A DNA stretch of 64,000 nt from contig NZ_CXWE01000008.1 in the NCBI RefSeq assembly GCF_001404515.1, positions 124,001-188,000 on the forward strand. Direction: 5' to 3'. Source of the DNA: Roseibium album. Lineage in GTDB: Bacteria; Pseudomonadota; Alphaproteobacteria; Rhizobiales; Stappiaceae. Made by a program: the position numbers and the translations under genes. Under the pieces are notes generated by a model. The model searched no databases, was not told where the DNA came from, and was given only the letters and a program-made list of their open reading frames with translations. This document shows positions 63,932-64,000 of this stretch, one piece after another. The stretch's first letter is position 1, and each line of letters opens with the position of its first letter.

Positions 63932-64000
63932 CTATTCGGCCTGGTCAGCCGATTTCGCCTGCAGGAGCGAATAGTTGTCGATGCCGATCCGCTCGATGAG
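63932..64000 (-). CDS. C-terminal end of a minus-strand gene, cut by the window edge
   Basis: The minus strand is open from the window edge to a TAG at 63934-63932. The last 22 residues read LIERIGIDNYSLLQAKSADQ followed by Ala-Glu. This is too little to name a family. It converges on the YnjD-like ATPase gene with four bases between stops. Confidence 0.5.
   Translation of the reverse strand, partial: LIERIGIDNYSLLQAKSADQAE

Overview
The window is chromosomal DNA with moderately high GC from an alphaproteobacterium. Gene content, codon use and neighbourhoods (a DapD/DapE lysine pathway, a Tad/Flp pilus locus with CpaE-type genes, TTAACCAT motifs resembling CtrA half-sites, a MaoC-phosphotransacetylase fusion) fit the Hyphomicrobiales, most likely a marine Roseibium/Labrenzia/Stappia-like genus. 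That placement is inference from protein flavour; there is no rRNA in the window. No tRNA, rRNA, CRISPR array, prophage or full insertion sequence was seen.

Layout. Positions 1-16.7 kb hold housekeeping and envelope genes: a truncated EamA transporter, dapD, a DUF805-dapE-membrane protein cluster, a large MscS-type channel, two small membrane proteins, truA, an acetyltransferase, fmt, marC, def, rmuC, an NlpC/P60 peptidase, a MarR regulator and a leucyl-aminopeptidase-family gene. Positions 16.8-30.6 kb hold a tight-adherence (Tad/Flp) pilus locus. tadD stands alone on the plus strand. cpaB-cpaC-cpaD-cpaE-tadA-tadB-tadC form a minus-strand operon. Upstream lie cpaA and the pilin gene, separated from cpaB by about 1 kb that contains a 269-bp element with 34-bp terminal inverted repeats. 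A divergent plus-strand group encodes a secretin-N-terminal-like protein and two TadE-like pseudopilins. CtrA-like motifs precede tadD, cpaB and the pilin gene.

Positions 30.7-39.2 kb hold a MaoC-Pta fusion with ackA, an orphan PhnD-like binding protein, a HAD hydrolase, an acetylpolyamine amidohydrolase-like deacetylase, galM, a phosphohexomutase and a retropepsin-like protease. Positions 39.2-54.6 kb hold the most coherent system. This is an apparent minus-strand operon of up to 15 genes, starting with a SorC/DeoR-type regulator. It continues with two tandem BMP-family binding proteins, a nucleoside-type ABC transporter (ATPase and two permeases), cdd, a purine nucleoside phosphorylase, deoC, deoA, deoB, add, a DUF1688/URC4-like protein, upp and a ribokinase. 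Together these would import nucleosides, deaminate and phosphorolyse them, and feed (deoxy)ribose phosphates into central metabolism. The URC4-like gene next to upp suggests that the uracil ring may be degraded as well.

Positions 54.6-64 kb hold a secreted DUF1194 (VWA-like) gene behind an exact sigma-54 promoter with two upstream palindromes, then mgsA-glk-hrpB, a YnjBCD-like ABC transporter, and the last 22 codons of a minus-strand gene.

The observations that most deserve a second look are the sigma-54 promoter with twin GGCAA-N3-TTGCC palindromes, the MITE-like element in the pilus locus, the URC4-upp pair in the nucleoside operon, and the hairpin between the two BMP genes.
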